Below, piece after piece: positions 17,515 to 25,746 of a stretch of DNA of 63,974 bases. The stretch's first letter is position 1. Each line of letters opens with the position of its first letter. The stretch covers positions 1 to 63,974 of the forward strand of contig VGIX01000007.1 in NCBI GenBank assembly GCA_016867725.1, written 5' to 3'. The notes under the pieces are model-generated. The model searched no databases. It saw only the letters and a list, made by a program, of their open reading frames with translations, and had not been told where the DNA came from. Source of the DNA: Candidatus Effluviviaceae Genus I sp. GTDB lineage: Bacteria > Joyebacterota > Joyebacteria > Joyebacterales > Joyebacteraceae. The position numbers and the translations under genes were made by a program.

Positions 17515-19996
17515 TGCGGCCGAGCGCCTGACGCGCGGGGGAGAACGAGGGATCGAGCTCGAGGGCGAGGAGGTACTGCCTCCTCGCTTCTTCTTCGCTG
17601 CCGAGGGCTTCGTAGACCTGGCCGCGGTTGTAGTACGGGTCCACCATGCGCGGCGCGAGACGTGTGGCGGTTTCGAGCGCCTCGAGCGCGGCGGGGAACT
17701 CGCGCCGTGAGCGGTGGGCGGTCCCGAGGTTGTTCCAGAAGACCGGTTCGCCCGGGTCGAGCCGGACGGCCTCGCGGAACTCGCGGACCGCGTCGTCGAG
17801 GTCGCCCGCGAGGTGGTGGAAGCGAGCGAGCGCGTCGCGGGCCTGGGCCGAGTCGGGTTTGCGCGCGACGGTCGTCCGGTACTGGTCGCGCGCGTCGGCC
17901 TTCCTGCCGAGCCGGTCGAGGGCGTCGGCAAGGCGGATGCGGGCGGGAACGTCGGGCTGCCCGAGGCGGAGCGCGCTCACGAAGGCCGTGACGGCCGTCG
18001 TCGGGTCACCCCGCCCGAGCGCGTGCTCGCCGAGGAGCGCGAGGAAGACGCGCGGCTGGACGTTCCGGCGGACCGCCTCGCGGAGCCCGAGCTCGGCGCG
18101 GTCGGCGTCGCCGGCGTCTGACGCGCTCATGGCGAGGTACTGGCGCGTCACCGAGGAGGACGGGTCGAGCGTCACCGCCCGCCCCAGATAGTGGAGCGCC
18201 TCCTCGCTCCGGCCGCTCTCCGAGAGCGCCGCGCCGGCCCGGCGCTGGAGATCGACGTTCCCGGGGAGCATCGCGGCGGCCGGCGCGTAGTAGGCCGCGG
18301 CGGTCTCCCAGTCGTGCCTGGCCTCGGCGTTCCGGCCGAGGAGCGCGAGGGCCGCGGCCTGCGCCGCGGGCGCGCGCGGCTCGACGAGCCGGTCGAAGCC
18401 CCGGAGCGTCACTGCGCCGACGAGCGCCGTGAAGGCCAGGCACGCGGCGAGCAGCAACTCGTCGAGCCGCCGGCGGCGCCAGAGGAGCGCCGCCGCGCCG
18501 CTCGCCGCGCCCAGCACGACGGCGGGGGCGGCCAGCGCGCGAAAGGGCAGCAGGACCGGCACGACGAGGTAGCCCGCGAGCACGAGCGCGGCGACGGCGG
18601 CGCGCCCGCCGCGCGGCCCCAGGAGCACCGGGAGCGTCCACACCCCCGTCGCGCGGTCGCCCTCGACGTCCTTCAGGTCCTTCGCCGAGAACCCGAGCCC
18701 GAACGCGAGCACGATGGTCCATCCCAGCCTGAGCGGGAACACCGCGGTCGCCCGCTCCTCGGCGAACGCGCTGAACCCCGCGAGGCAGGCGAGGAGCGAG
18801 ATGCACCCGAGCGCGAGGGTCGCGAGCACCGGGAACCGCTTGAGGTGGAGCGGCGGCGCGGAGTAGATGAACGAGAGCGCGAGCGCGAGCGCGACGAGCA
18901 GGAACGTCGAGTACTTCACGTTGAGCGCGAAGAGGAGCGCCGCGGCCGCGGCGGCCGCGGCGAACCTCGCAACGTCCCCCCGGCCGAGCGCGCCGGTGAC
19001 GAGCGGGCGGTCCGCGCCGACGATGCGGTCGCTCTCCTCGTCAACGAGGTCGTTGAGCGCGACCGACGCCTGGAACGCGAGGAACACCGCAAGCAGGGTC
19101 CCCGCGACCCCGAGCACATCGCCACCTACGCCGAACCCGACGCCCGTCGGCGAGACGAGCGCCCACCCGCACGCGATCCCGAACGCGGCCATCCCGACGT
19201 AGTGGACGGACCTGAGCGGGCGCACGTTCCTGACGAACGCGGCCGCCTTGCGCGGCGCGTGGAGCGCGTACGCGAGGCAGCCGAGGAGCGTCGAGGACAT
19301 GAGGAACAGGAGCGCGAGCTTCCGGCTCTCGTCGGCCACGATGCCGCCGGCCTTGAACGCGGCGCGGTACACGATCTCCGGCGACGCGCCCGAGGCGGCG
19401 AGCGCGCGGCCGAACAGGCGCGCGTACGCCATCGGGAGGATGCCGTGGGCCGCGAGCACGACGTACACGCCCGCGAAGGCCAAGATGCTCCGCGGCCAGC
19501 TCCGCGTCTTCAGGCGGACATAGACGAAGGCCAGCGCGCAGGCCGCGACGATCTCGACGCGCTGACCCTGCGAGACGCGCTCGAAGCTCGCGCGCGGGTC
19601 GAAGAACCGGACGAACACCGACGAGAGGTCCGTGAGGTAGGTGATGGTCGCGCCGTGACCGCCCGTGAGCAGATGGTCGAGAAACGGGGGCAGGAGCACG
19701 AGCGCCCACGCCGGGGTCATGACCTTCATGACGGACCCGACGCGCTCGCGCGCGAGCGCGGCGAGCACGAGCGCGACCGCGAGGAACACGCTCGCGTAGA
19801 AGAACAGGAAGTGGTCGAGCACCATGAGGGCCGAGGGCGAAGCGTGGTAGACGAACCCGACGGACCCCGTCGGCCCGAGCGCGCCCTCGAGGAGGTTCCG
19901 GAGCGTCACGAGCGCCACGAACGCGAGCGCCCAGTACGCCGGGTGCAGGGGAGACCGCTCGAGTGCCGTGACGGCGGCGAGAAGGCGCGCGCGCAT
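17474..19996 (-). CDS. Membrane domain-UbiA prenyltransferase-TPR fusion protein
   Basis: The 840-residue protein has three parts. Residues about 15-290 form an unrecognised multi-helix membrane domain. Residues about 290-560 are a UbiA-type aromatic/lipid prenyltransferase with both Asp-rich motifs, NDLVDEESDR (near 314) and DLKDVEGDR (near 439), which bind Mg-prenyl diphosphate. Residues about 565-835 are six to eight TPR repeats ending in YYNRGQVYEALG. The start at 19996 is preceded by GGAGGA; an upstream in-frame extension has no support. UbiA enzymes make quinones, haem A, archaeal-type lipids or decaprenyl-sugar donors; which one applies here is unknown. The fusion to TPR is unusual and could place the active site in a complex. 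Confidence 0.8.
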   Translation of the reverse strand: MRARLLAAVTALERSPLHPAYWALAFVALVTLRNLLEGALGPTGSVGFVYHASPSALMVLDHFLFFYASVFLAVALVLAALARERVGSVMKVMTPAWALVLLPPFLDHLLTGGHGATITYLTDLSSVFVRFFDPRASFERVSQGQRVEIVAACALAFVYVRLKTRSWPRSILAFAGVYVVLAAHGILPMAYARLFGRALAASGASPEIVYRAAFKAGGIVADESRKLALLFLMSSTLLGCLAYALHAPRKAAAFVRNVRPLRSVHYVGMAAFGIACGWALVSPTGVGFGVGGDVLGVAGTLLAVFLAFQASVALNDLVDEESDRIVGADRPLVTGALGRGDVARFAAAAAAAALLFALNVKYSTFLLVALALALSFIYSAPPLHLKRFPVLATLALGCISLLACLAGFSAFAEERATAVFPLRLGWTIVLAFGLGFSAKDLKDVEGDRATGVWTLPVLLGPRGGRAAVAALVLAGYLVVPVLLPFRALAAPAVVLGAASGAAALLWRRRRLDELLLAACLAFTALVGAVTLRGFDRLVEPRAPAAQAAALALLGRNAEARHDWETAAAYYAPAAAMLPGNVDLQRRAGAALSESGRSEEALHYLGRAVTLDPSSSVTRQYLAMSASDAGDADRAELGLREAVRRNVQPRVFLALLGEHALGRGDPTTAVTAFVSALRLGQPDVPARIRLADALDRLGRKADARDQYRTTVARKPDSAQARDALARFHHLAGDLDDAVREFREAVRLDPGEPVFWNNLGTAHRSRREFPAALEALETATRLAPRMVDPYYNRGQVYEALGSEEEARRQYLLALELDPSFSPARQALGRITTTAAGAPPEAP

Positions 19997-20022
19997 GGTG
20001 TCCTCCGTGATGGGTGCGCCGC

Positions 20023-20028
20023 ATTGTA
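20023..20028 (-). promoter_or_regulatory. -10 candidate for the UbiA-TPR gene
   Basis: Reading the minus strand, TACAAT lies about 27 bases before the start codon at 19996. A matching -35 is not seen, so the call is tentative. It lies back to back with the plus-strand promoter at 20077. Confidence 0.35.
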
Positions 20029-20076
20029 GCAGGAAGCCCCGGCGCCGCCAGCGGCCTTTTCGGCGCAGGCTGGGTC

Positions 20077-20105
20077 TTGACAACCCGGGCGGGCAGGCGT
20101 ACTGT
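20077..20105 (+). promoter_or_regulatory. Strong sigma-70-type promoter
   Basis: A perfect TTGACA (20077-20082) and TACTGT (20100-20105) are 17 bases apart in the divergent gap before the secreted protein gene at 20209. The transcript would have about a 100-base leader; no riboswitch fold was recognised in it. Confidence 0.65.
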
Positions 20106-20208
20106 GCGCTGCGCAGATTGCGGGCTTGGATGTACTGGTGCCACCGGACGTGGCGGTCTCGACGGCGGGGGTTCCGGAGTCCCGTGCGATCCGGAGAGAG
20201 GAGGCCCT

Positions 20209-21012
20209 GTGAGAGTTCTTACCGTGGGGTGTGTGCTGGTCGCTCTGGCGCTCTCCGCGGCGTGGGCGGACGCGGCCCTCGAGCTTCGGACGTGGACGAC
20301 GCCCGCGGCCGCTCCAGCGACGGGCGCTCCCGTGAGCAGCTCGACGACGTTCACGATGCGCTCGCGGCTCGGCGGCCCGTTCGCCGGCCGCGCGACGAGC
20401 ACCTCGTTCTCGCTGTGGGGGTGCAGCGCGTACACGCCCGTCGAGGTGGCGTTCTTCGCGGTGTCGGCGGCGCCGGACTGCGTGACGCTCCGCTGGAGCG
20501 TCTCGTCGCTCGACGACATCGCGGGCTTCAACGTCTACCGCGCGCCCGAGTTCGGCGGCCCCTACGCGCGGGTCAACGACGAGGTCCTCCCGCTCGCCTC
20601 GCCCTCGTCCTACGACGACCGCTCCGTATGGCCAGGGAGCGAGTTCTGGTACGAGCTGTGGGCCGTCCGGTGGGACGGGTCCGAGGAACGCCTCACCATG
20701 GACCCGGTGAGCGTGACCACGGGCGGGACGCTGCAGACAAGGCTCCACGCGCTTGCCCCGAACCCCTTCACGGACCAGGCGCTGATCCAGTTCGACGTCG
20801 CGTCGGTCGGCGCGGAGGTCAGTCTGCGCATCTACGACGTCGCCGGTCGCGTGGTGCGCGAGATGTGGCCGGACTGCCCGCGCCCCGGGAGGTACTCCGT
20901 GGCGTGGGACGGCACGAACGACCGCGGCGGGAAGGTCGCGTCGGGTGTCTATTTCTGCCGGCTCGAGTGCGGCGGAGTCGGCGACCTGCAGCGGGTGGTC
21001 GTTCTCAGGTAG
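20209..21012 (+). CDS. Secreted protein with fibronectin-type and FlgD-like C-terminal domains
   Basis: GTG 20209 follows GGAGAGAGGAGG and opens a 267-residue protein with a signal peptide (VLTVGCVLVALALSAAWADAA). A middle segment (VTLRWSVSSLDDIAGFNVYRAP...YELWAV) resembles a fibronectin type III domain. The last about 85 residues are a FlgD Ig-like tail (LAPNPFTDQALIQFDV...GVYFCRLE), like that of the phosphoesterase at 3262. No enzyme motif is present. It is likely exported and surface or extracellular, with an adhesive or structural role (inference). Confidence 0.75.
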   Translation: MRVLTVGCVLVALALSAAWADAALELRTWTTPAAAPATGAPVSSSTTFTMRSRLGGPFAGRATSTSFSLWGCSAYTPVEVAFFAVSAAPDCVTLRWSVSSLDDIAGFNVYRAPEFGGPYARVNDEVLPLASPSSYDDRSVWPGSEFWYELWAVRWDGSEERLTMDPVSVTTGGTLQTRLHALAPNPFTDQALIQFDVASVGAEVSLRIYDVAGRVVREMWPDCPRPGRYSVAWDGTNDRGGKVASGVYFCRLECGGVGDLQRVVVLR

Positions 21013-21061
21013 CGTGGGGACGGCGGTGATCGCGGGCGTTCATCAGAAGAGGAGGCACCTC

Positions 21062-22714
21062 ATGAGCGGGATGGGTTTCGTGCGTCGCGGGCTCTGGCTT
21101 GCGCTGGCCGCGGCGGTCGTGTTCTCGGGGATCGCGCTCGCGCGGTCCGTCGTGCTTGAGGACGCGGAGTTCGCGCAGACGCCGGCGCCGGACGGCGACA
21201 GGAGCACGGCGAGCACGGTCTGGTTCCAGGGGTTCCTGGCCAACACCACGACCGGGCTTCCGATCAGCGGCTCGTACACGGTCGTGGCGCGAATCTACAA
21301 CGCGGCATCCAGCGGGACGCTTCTGTGGGGACCCGAGACGCACTCGGGCGTGACGCTCACGGAGGGCTGGTTCAACATCGAGCTGGGCTCGATCGTCTCG
21401 CCGCTTCCGTCGTTCGCGAGCCCGCCGTACTACCTGCAGCTTCATGTGGGCGGTGAGGCGCTCTCGCCGCGGCTCAAGCTCGCGAGCGTGCCGTCGGCGC
21501 TGCAGTCGGCGACGAGCGACCTTCTGCCGTTCTCCGGGAGCTATGGCGGCACGTCACATGCGATCTCCATGACCCACACCGGCGCCAACTCCTGGGACGG
21601 GGTGTGGATCAGCAGGGAGAGCGGCACCTCGGGTGCAATTGCCCTGTACGTCAGGAACAACTCCGAAGACACCGTGTTCCGCGGCTTCCAGAACCGCACT
21701 GCGGTCACGGCGTCCGGGGCGCCCGTGATGGACGTGGACATCGCAAGCGCCAACAACGACAGCCCGGTGATCGAGGCAAACACCCCCGGCGCCGGGGCCG
21801 TGCTCCTCGGCGACACCAAAGGCGCCTACGGGATCGAGATCTACTCCGACGCCGCCGACATCGCGGCGAATGCAGACTGCCACGTGGTGCACGCGGTGTA
21901 CGACGGTGTCACCCGGAGCGGCAACAACATCGCGGTGTACGGCGAGTCGAACACCTCCGACTTCTGGGGCATCGGGGGCAAGTTCGTGGGTTCCGGGATC
22001 GGCGTGCTCGGCTGGGCCGAGCATCCGGGCACGAGCGCCCTTGTGTACTACGGTGTCCTCGGCGAGGCGATGGGAGGAGACGGCTCCGGCACGAACTACG
22101 GCGTCTACGGCACCGCGTCCGGCGCCGGCACGAACTACGCGGGCTACTTCGCCGGCAACACGCACGTGAACGGGACGCTCACCAAGTCCGCGGGTTCGTT
22201 CAGGATCGACCATCCGCTGGACCCGGCGAACAAGTACCTCTCTCACTCGTTCGTCGAGAGCCCCGACATGAAGAACGTGTACGACGGCGTGACGACGCTC
22301 GACGCGGCGGGCGAGGCGTGGGTCGAGCTGCCCGAGTGGTTCGGCGCCCTGAACCGCGACTTCCGGTACCAGCTGACCTGCATCGGGGGGTTCGCACCCG
22401 TGTACGTGGCGGACGAGATCGCGCGGAACCGCTTCCGCATCGCGGGCGGCTCGCCGGGGATGAGGGTCTCGTGGCAGGTGACGGGCATCAGGCAGGACCC
22501 GTACGCCGAGGCGCACAGGATCCAGGTCGAGGAGGTCAAACCGGCGGGCGAGCAGGGCAAGTACAGCCATCCCGAGCTGTACGGCGCGCCGGCGAGCGCT
22601 GGCGTGGGGTACGACCCGCGGATGGAGCAGCGGAGAGCAACGGAGCCGAGTCGGCGGCCGGAGCGTCCGGTGTCGGTGGACGGTGAGGACCCGGCGCTCT
22701 CGTCGGCGAGGTAG
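21062..22714 (+). CDS. Secreted repetitive surface or fibre-like protein
   Basis: ATG 21062 follows AGAGGAGG. The 550-residue protein has a signal peptide (LALAAAVVFSGIALA) and then a domain with VWFQGFLANTTTGLPISGSYTVVARIYN, common at the start of bacterial fibre-like proteins. Gly/Asn/Ser-rich segments follow (GIGVLGWAEHPG, NYGVYGTASGAGTNYAGYF), recalling beta-helical tail-fibre stalks. A conserved C-terminal block starts IDHPLDPANKYLSHSFVESP and includes MKNVYDG and VSWQVTGIRQDPYAEAHRI. That block recurs in large exported proteins of diverse bacteria. It is 49 bases after the FlgD-tailed gene. No phage genes surround it, so a phage origin is not supported. Confidence 0.72.
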   Translation: MSGMGFVRRGLWLALAAAVVFSGIALARSVVLEDAEFAQTPAPDGDRSTASTVWFQGFLANTTTGLPISGSYTVVARIYNAASSGTLLWGPETHSGVTLTEGWFNIELGSIVSPLPSFASPPYYLQLHVGGEALSPRLKLASVPSALQSATSDLLPFSGSYGGTSHAISMTHTGANSWDGVWISRESGTSGAIALYVRNNSEDTVFRGFQNRTAVTASGAPVMDVDIASANNDSPVIEANTPGAGAVLLGDTKGAYGIEIYSDAADIAANADCHVVHAVYDGVTRSGNNIAVYGESNTSDFWGIGGKFVGSGIGVLGWAEHPGTSALVYYGVLGEAMGGDGSGTNYGVYGTASGAGTNYAGYFAGNTHVNGTLTKSAGSFRIDHPLDPANKYLSHSFVESPDMKNVYDGVTTLDAAGEAWVELPEWFGALNRDFRYQLTCIGGFAPVYVADEIARNRFRIAGGSPGMRVSWQVTGIRQDPYAEAHRIQVEEVKPAGEQGKYSHPELYGAPASAGVGYDPRMEQRRATEPSRRPERPVSVDGEDPALSSAR

Positions 22715-22719
22715 CCGCG

Positions 22720-22824
22720 CTCCGGCGCCGGGACGGCCGGCTGCCGGAGTCGAGAGCGGATGTCAGGAGCACGGCCCGGCGGTGACGGTGGCCCTTGTCG
22801 GCCCGCGCCGCCGGGCCTTTCGTG
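22720..22824 (+). terminator. Two stem-loops, probable terminator region
   Basis: A first hairpin has arms CTCCGGC (22720-22726) and GCCGGAG (22743-22749). A second has GGCCCG (22800-22805) and CGGGCC (22812-22817) with a 6-base loop followed by TTTCGTG. The second has the form of an intrinsic terminator and would end the secreted-protein operon. Confidence 0.5.
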
Positions 22825-22854
22825 TTGACGGGCGCGCGGGGGGCGGGCTAGCTT
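22825..22854 (+). promoter_or_regulatory. Promoter candidate for dapL
   Basis: TTGACG (22825-22830) and TAGCTT (22849-22854) are 18 bases apart, directly after the terminator and about 30 bases before the dapL start. The -10 match is moderate. Confidence 0.45.
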
Positions 22855-22885
22855 CGTGCCGCTCTGCAGCGTTCCCGGGGGGGGC

Positions 22886-24049
22886 ATGAGAGCGTTCTCG
22901 CCCGCACAACGACTCGGCCGGATCCCGCCCTACCTCTTCGTCGAGGTGGACCGGGCGAAGCGCGCGCTCACCGAGAGCGGCGCGGACCTCGTTGACCTCG
23001 GCATCGGCGACCCCGACCTTCCGACGTTCCCGGAGATCGTGTCGGAAATGCAGTCGGCGTGCGCGGACCCCACGACGCACCGCTATCCGCTCGGCCGCGG
23101 CGAGCCGTCGCTTCGGCGCGCGTTCGCGGCGTGGTACGAGAAGCGGTACGGCGTTGCGCTCGACCCTGAGCGCGAGGTCGTCACGCTCATCGGCACCAAG
23201 GAGGGCATCGGACATCTGCCGTTCGCCGTGCTCGACGAAGGGCGGACGGCGCTCGTGCCCGACCCCGGCTACCCTGTCTACCAGGCGGCGTCGTGGCTCG
23301 CGGGCGGCGACGTCGTGCACATGCCGCTCGAGCCGGAGCTGGGCTTCCGGCCCGATCTCGAGCGGCTGCCGAGGAAGACCCTCGAGTCGGCACAGGTTCT
23401 CTTCCTGAACTACCCGAACAACCCGACCGGCGCGTCGGCCGACCCCGAGCTCTTCCAGCTCGCGGTGAATCTCGCGCACGAGCACGCCTTCCTGGTCGTG
23501 AACGACGCGTCCTATGCCGAGGTGCTGTTCGAAGGGCCGAGAGTGTCGGTGCTCCAGTGCGACCTGGCGAAGGACGTCGCGATCGAGTTCCACTCGTTCT
23601 CGAAGACCTTCAACATGACCGGCTGGCGCGCGGGCTTCGCCGTCGGGAGCGCGCCCGCGCTCGACGCGCTCGCCGCCGTGAAGTCGAACCTGGACTCGGG
23701 CGTGTTCACGGCCGTTCAGCGGGCGTGCGAGGCGGCGCTCGCGCTTCCCGAGACGCGGGTCCGGGAGCAGGTCGAGGTGTATCGTCGGCGCCGCGATGTT
23801 CTCGTCGACGGGCTCTGGAAGCTCGGCTGGCGCGTGCCGCGCCCGCACGCGACCTTCTACGTGTGGGCGCGGGTGCCGAGGGGCGAGGGTTCGCAGGGCT
23901 TCGCGATGCGGCTGCTCAACGACGCGCGCGTCGTCGTGACGCCCGGCGCCGGGTTCGGGCCGTCGGGCGAGGGCTACGTCCGCTTCGCGCTCATGGCCTC
24001 GGAGGAGCGCATCGCCGAGGCCGTTGATAGGATCGCCGGAATCCTGTAG
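22886..24049 (+). CDS. dapL: LL-diaminopimelate aminotransferase
   Basis: This PLP enzyme converts tetrahydrodipicolinate directly to LL-diaminopimelate, a short route to lysine and peptidoglycan. The 387-residue protein has the family blocks LGIGDPDLPTF, LIGTKEGIGHLPF, VPDPGYPVYQAASW and NYPNNPTGA, the PLP lysine K240 in HSFSKTFNMTGWR, and KSNLDSGVF. These are closer to DapL than to aspartate aminotransferase, although some class I aminotransferases of this shape act on other substrates. ATG 22886 follows a run of Gs. It stands alone, with no other lysine gene nearby. Confidence 0.8.
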   Translation: MRAFSPAQRLGRIPPYLFVEVDRAKRALTESGADLVDLGIGDPDLPTFPEIVSEMQSACADPTTHRYPLGRGEPSLRRAFAAWYEKRYGVALDPEREVVTLIGTKEGIGHLPFAVLDEGRTALVPDPGYPVYQAASWLAGGDVVHMPLEPELGFRPDLERLPRKTLESAQVLFLNYPNNPTGASADPELFQLAVNLAHEHAFLVVNDASYAEVLFEGPRVSVLQCDLAKDVAIEFHSFSKTFNMTGWRAGFAVGSAPALDALAAVKSNLDSGVFTAVQRACEAALALPETRVREQVEVYRRRRDVLVDGLWKLGWRVPRPHATFYVWARVPRGEGSQGFAMRLLNDARVVVTPGAGFGPSGEGYVRFALMASEERIAEAVDRIAGIL

Positions 24050-24071
24050 TGTGTGGGCGCCTCGGGGACCC

Positions 24072-24180
24072 GGCCGCTGTCATCCCCGCGGGCGAGTTTG
24101 CGCCGTCTTCGGCGCTTGTCTGAGCCCCGCGGGGATGGACACGGCCGGGGCCCCCGCGGCCCGCGGGGATGACAGCGGCC
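24072..24180. repeat. Long palindromic element with perfect 22-base inverted repeats
   Basis: Bases 24072-24093 and 24159-24180 are exact reverse complements (22 of 22), 65 bases apart. Inside are a second hairpin (GCGCCG at 24100-24105 with CGGCGC at 24110-24115, loop TCTT) and a third, imperfect copy of the arm (CCCGCGGGGATGGACACGG, about 24126-24144). The arms centre on CATCCCCGCGGG. This fits a dispersed REP/MITE-like palindromic repeat or a complex terminator between dapL and folB. There are no target duplications I can identify. Confidence 0.8.
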
Positions 24181-24202
24181 TGGGCCCTGGAGAGAGGCGC
24201 TC

Positions 24203-24565
24203 ATGACGACCTACAAGATCGCGCTCGAGAACATCCGTCTCTACGGCTACCACGGCGCGACGAACAACGAGCGCGAGCTGGGACAGCGCTTCGAGGTGGA
24301 CGTCGAGATCACTGCCGACCTGTCAGACGCCGTGGCCAACGACGACATGAAGCGGACCATCAACTACGAGCACGTGTTCAGGCTCGTCGAGTCGGAGGTC
24401 GTGCGCGAGCGGCACCACCTCCTCGAGACGCTCGCCGCGAGGCTGGCCCGCGACATCGCTGAGAAGTTCGGCGCGACCGAGGTCCTCGTGCGCATCAGGA
24501 AACCGAGCGTGCCGATCGCGGGGGCGATCGACCACGTTCGGGTCGAGGTGGTGCACAGGGTGTAA
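24203..24565 (+). CDS. folB: Dihydroneopterin aldolase
   Basis: FolB splits 7,8-dihydroneopterin to 6-hydroxymethyl-dihydropterin and glycolaldehyde in folate synthesis. The 120-residue length and the motifs IRLYGYHGATNNERELGQRFEVDVEI, INYEHVF and ETLAARLA are characteristic. The YHG Tyr/His and ETLA Glu form the pterin site. ATG 24203 follows GGAGAGAGG. It is 7 bases before folK, so the two consecutive folate steps are co-transcribed. Confidence 0.93.
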   Translation: MTTYKIALENIRLYGYHGATNNERELGQRFEVDVEITADLSDAVANDDMKRTINYEHVFRLVESEVVRERHHLLETLAARLARDIAEKFGATEVLVRIRKPSVPIAGAIDHVRVEVVHRV

Positions 24566-24572
24566 GGCGCAG

Positions 24573-25088
24573 ATGGAGAGGGTCTGGATCGGGTTGGGGT
24601 CGAACGTCGGGGACCGTCTGGCGCACCTGCGGCGCGGGCTCGGTTGCCTGGCGAGGCTCGCCGACACCACGCTCGTTCGCGTGTCGTCGGTGTACGAGAG
24701 CGAGCCGGTCGGGAAGACGGACCAGCCGTGGTTCCTGAACGCCGCGGCCGGCATCGACACGGGCCTTAGACCCCACGACCTGCTGCGCGAGCTCATGAGG
24801 ATCGAGAGGCACTGCGGCAGGGAGCGCCTCGAGCGATGGGGGCCCCGGACGCTCGATCTCGACATCCTCGTGTACGGGGACCGCATCCAGTCCGAGGCCG
24901 GGCTCATCATCCCGCACGCGCGACTCGGTGAGCGCGCGTTCGTGCTCGTTCCGCTCGCCGAGATCGCGCCGGACCTCGTCGTCCCGGGCGACACGGTCAC
25001 CGTCGCCGAGCTCGCAGAACGCGTCGGCGGGGCCGGGCAGGTCGTGCGGCGTGTCGGGGGACCGCCTGCTCCCGATCCGAGGACGTGA
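24573..25088 (+). CDS. folK: 2-amino-4-hydroxy-6-hydroxymethyldihydropteridine pyrophosphokinase
   Basis: FolK transfers pyrophosphate from ATP to the product of FolB. The 171-residue protein has the family N-terminus IGLGSNVGDR, the FLNAAAGIDT block, and the catalytic segment RWGPRTLDLDILVYGD with its Mg-binding Asp pair, followed by IPHARLGERAFVLVPLAEI. It follows folB and lies 13 bases before the kinase gene. folP is not in the window. Confidence 0.93.
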   Translation: MERVWIGLGSNVGDRLAHLRRGLGCLARLADTTLVRVSSVYESEPVGKTDQPWFLNAAAGIDTGLRPHDLLRELMRIERHCGRERLERWGPRTLDLDILVYGDRIQSEAGLIIPHARLGERAFVLVPLAEIAPDLVVPGDTVTVAELAERVGGAGQVVRRVGGPPAPDPRT

Positions 25089-25101
25089 GAGAGGGGGGAC
25101 C

Positions 25102-25746
25102 GTGGCGGGGAGGAACTACGTCGCCGTCGAGGGCGTGATCGGCGTCGGCAAGACGACGCTCGCGACGCTCCTGGCGAAGAAGTGGGGGGCGCACCTCAAG
25201 CTCGAGGTCGTCGAGGAGAACCCCTTCCTTCCGCAGTTCTACGCCGACATGCGGGCGTACGCCTTCCAGACGCAGCTCTTCTTCCTTCTCTCGCGGCACC
25301 GGCAGCAGGCGGACCTCAAGCAGTACGACCTCTTCATGGAGCGCGTCGTCTCGGACTACCTCTTCGCGAAGGACCGGATCTTCGCCAACATCACCCTGGA
25401 CGACAACGAGATGGCCCTCTACACGCGGCTGGCCGACCTCCTCGAGCGCGACGTCCCGAAGCCGGACATCGTCGTGTACCTCCAAGCCTCGGTGGATGTC
25501 CTCATGGACCGCATTCGGCGCCGCGGGCGGCGGTTCGAGCGGGACATGTCGCGCGACTACATTCTCGCGCTCTCGGAGGCGTACAACCACTTCTTCTTCC
25601 ACTACAAGGACACGCCGCTCATCGTGGTGAACACGAACGACATCGACTTCGTGGAGAACACCGCCGACTTCGAGGAGCTGGCGCGCGAGATCGAGGAGCA
25701 CGACAAGGGCACGGCGTACTACGTGCCGATCGGGACGCGGACGTGA
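25102..25746 (+). CDS. Deoxynucleoside kinase (dGK/dAK/dCK family)
   Basis: The 214-residue protein phosphorylates deoxynucleosides for salvage. It has the P-loop VIGVGKTTLA near residue 12, the substrate loop EENPFLPQFY, FQTQLFFLLSRHRQ, the conserved DLFMERVVSDYLFAKD (catalytic ERS-type region with ERV here), and the lid RIRRRGRRFERDM. This pattern is closest to bacterial deoxyadenosine/deoxyguanosine kinases. GTG 25102 follows GAGAGGGGGG. Its stop overlaps the panB start as GTGA, so translation is coupled. Association with folate and pantothenate genes is metabolic convenience rather than a pathway. Confidence 0.85.
   Translation: MAGRNYVAVEGVIGVGKTTLATLLAKKWGAHLKLEVVEENPFLPQFYADMRAYAFQTQLFFLLSRHRQQADLKQYDLFMERVVSDYLFAKDRIFANITLDDNEMALYTRLADLLERDVPKPDIVVYLQASVDVLMDRIRRRGRRFERDMSRDYILALSEAYNHFFFHYKDTPLIVVNTNDIDFVENTADFEELAREIEEHDKGTAYYVPIGTRT

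Noticed and set aside
21062-22714. Prophage tail-fibre gene
   Set aside because: It has a signal peptide, a cellular promoter and no phage neighbours.
24072-24180. CRISPR array or insertion sequence
   Set aside because: Only inverted arms and one imperfect copy are present, with no regular spacers, transposase or target duplication.
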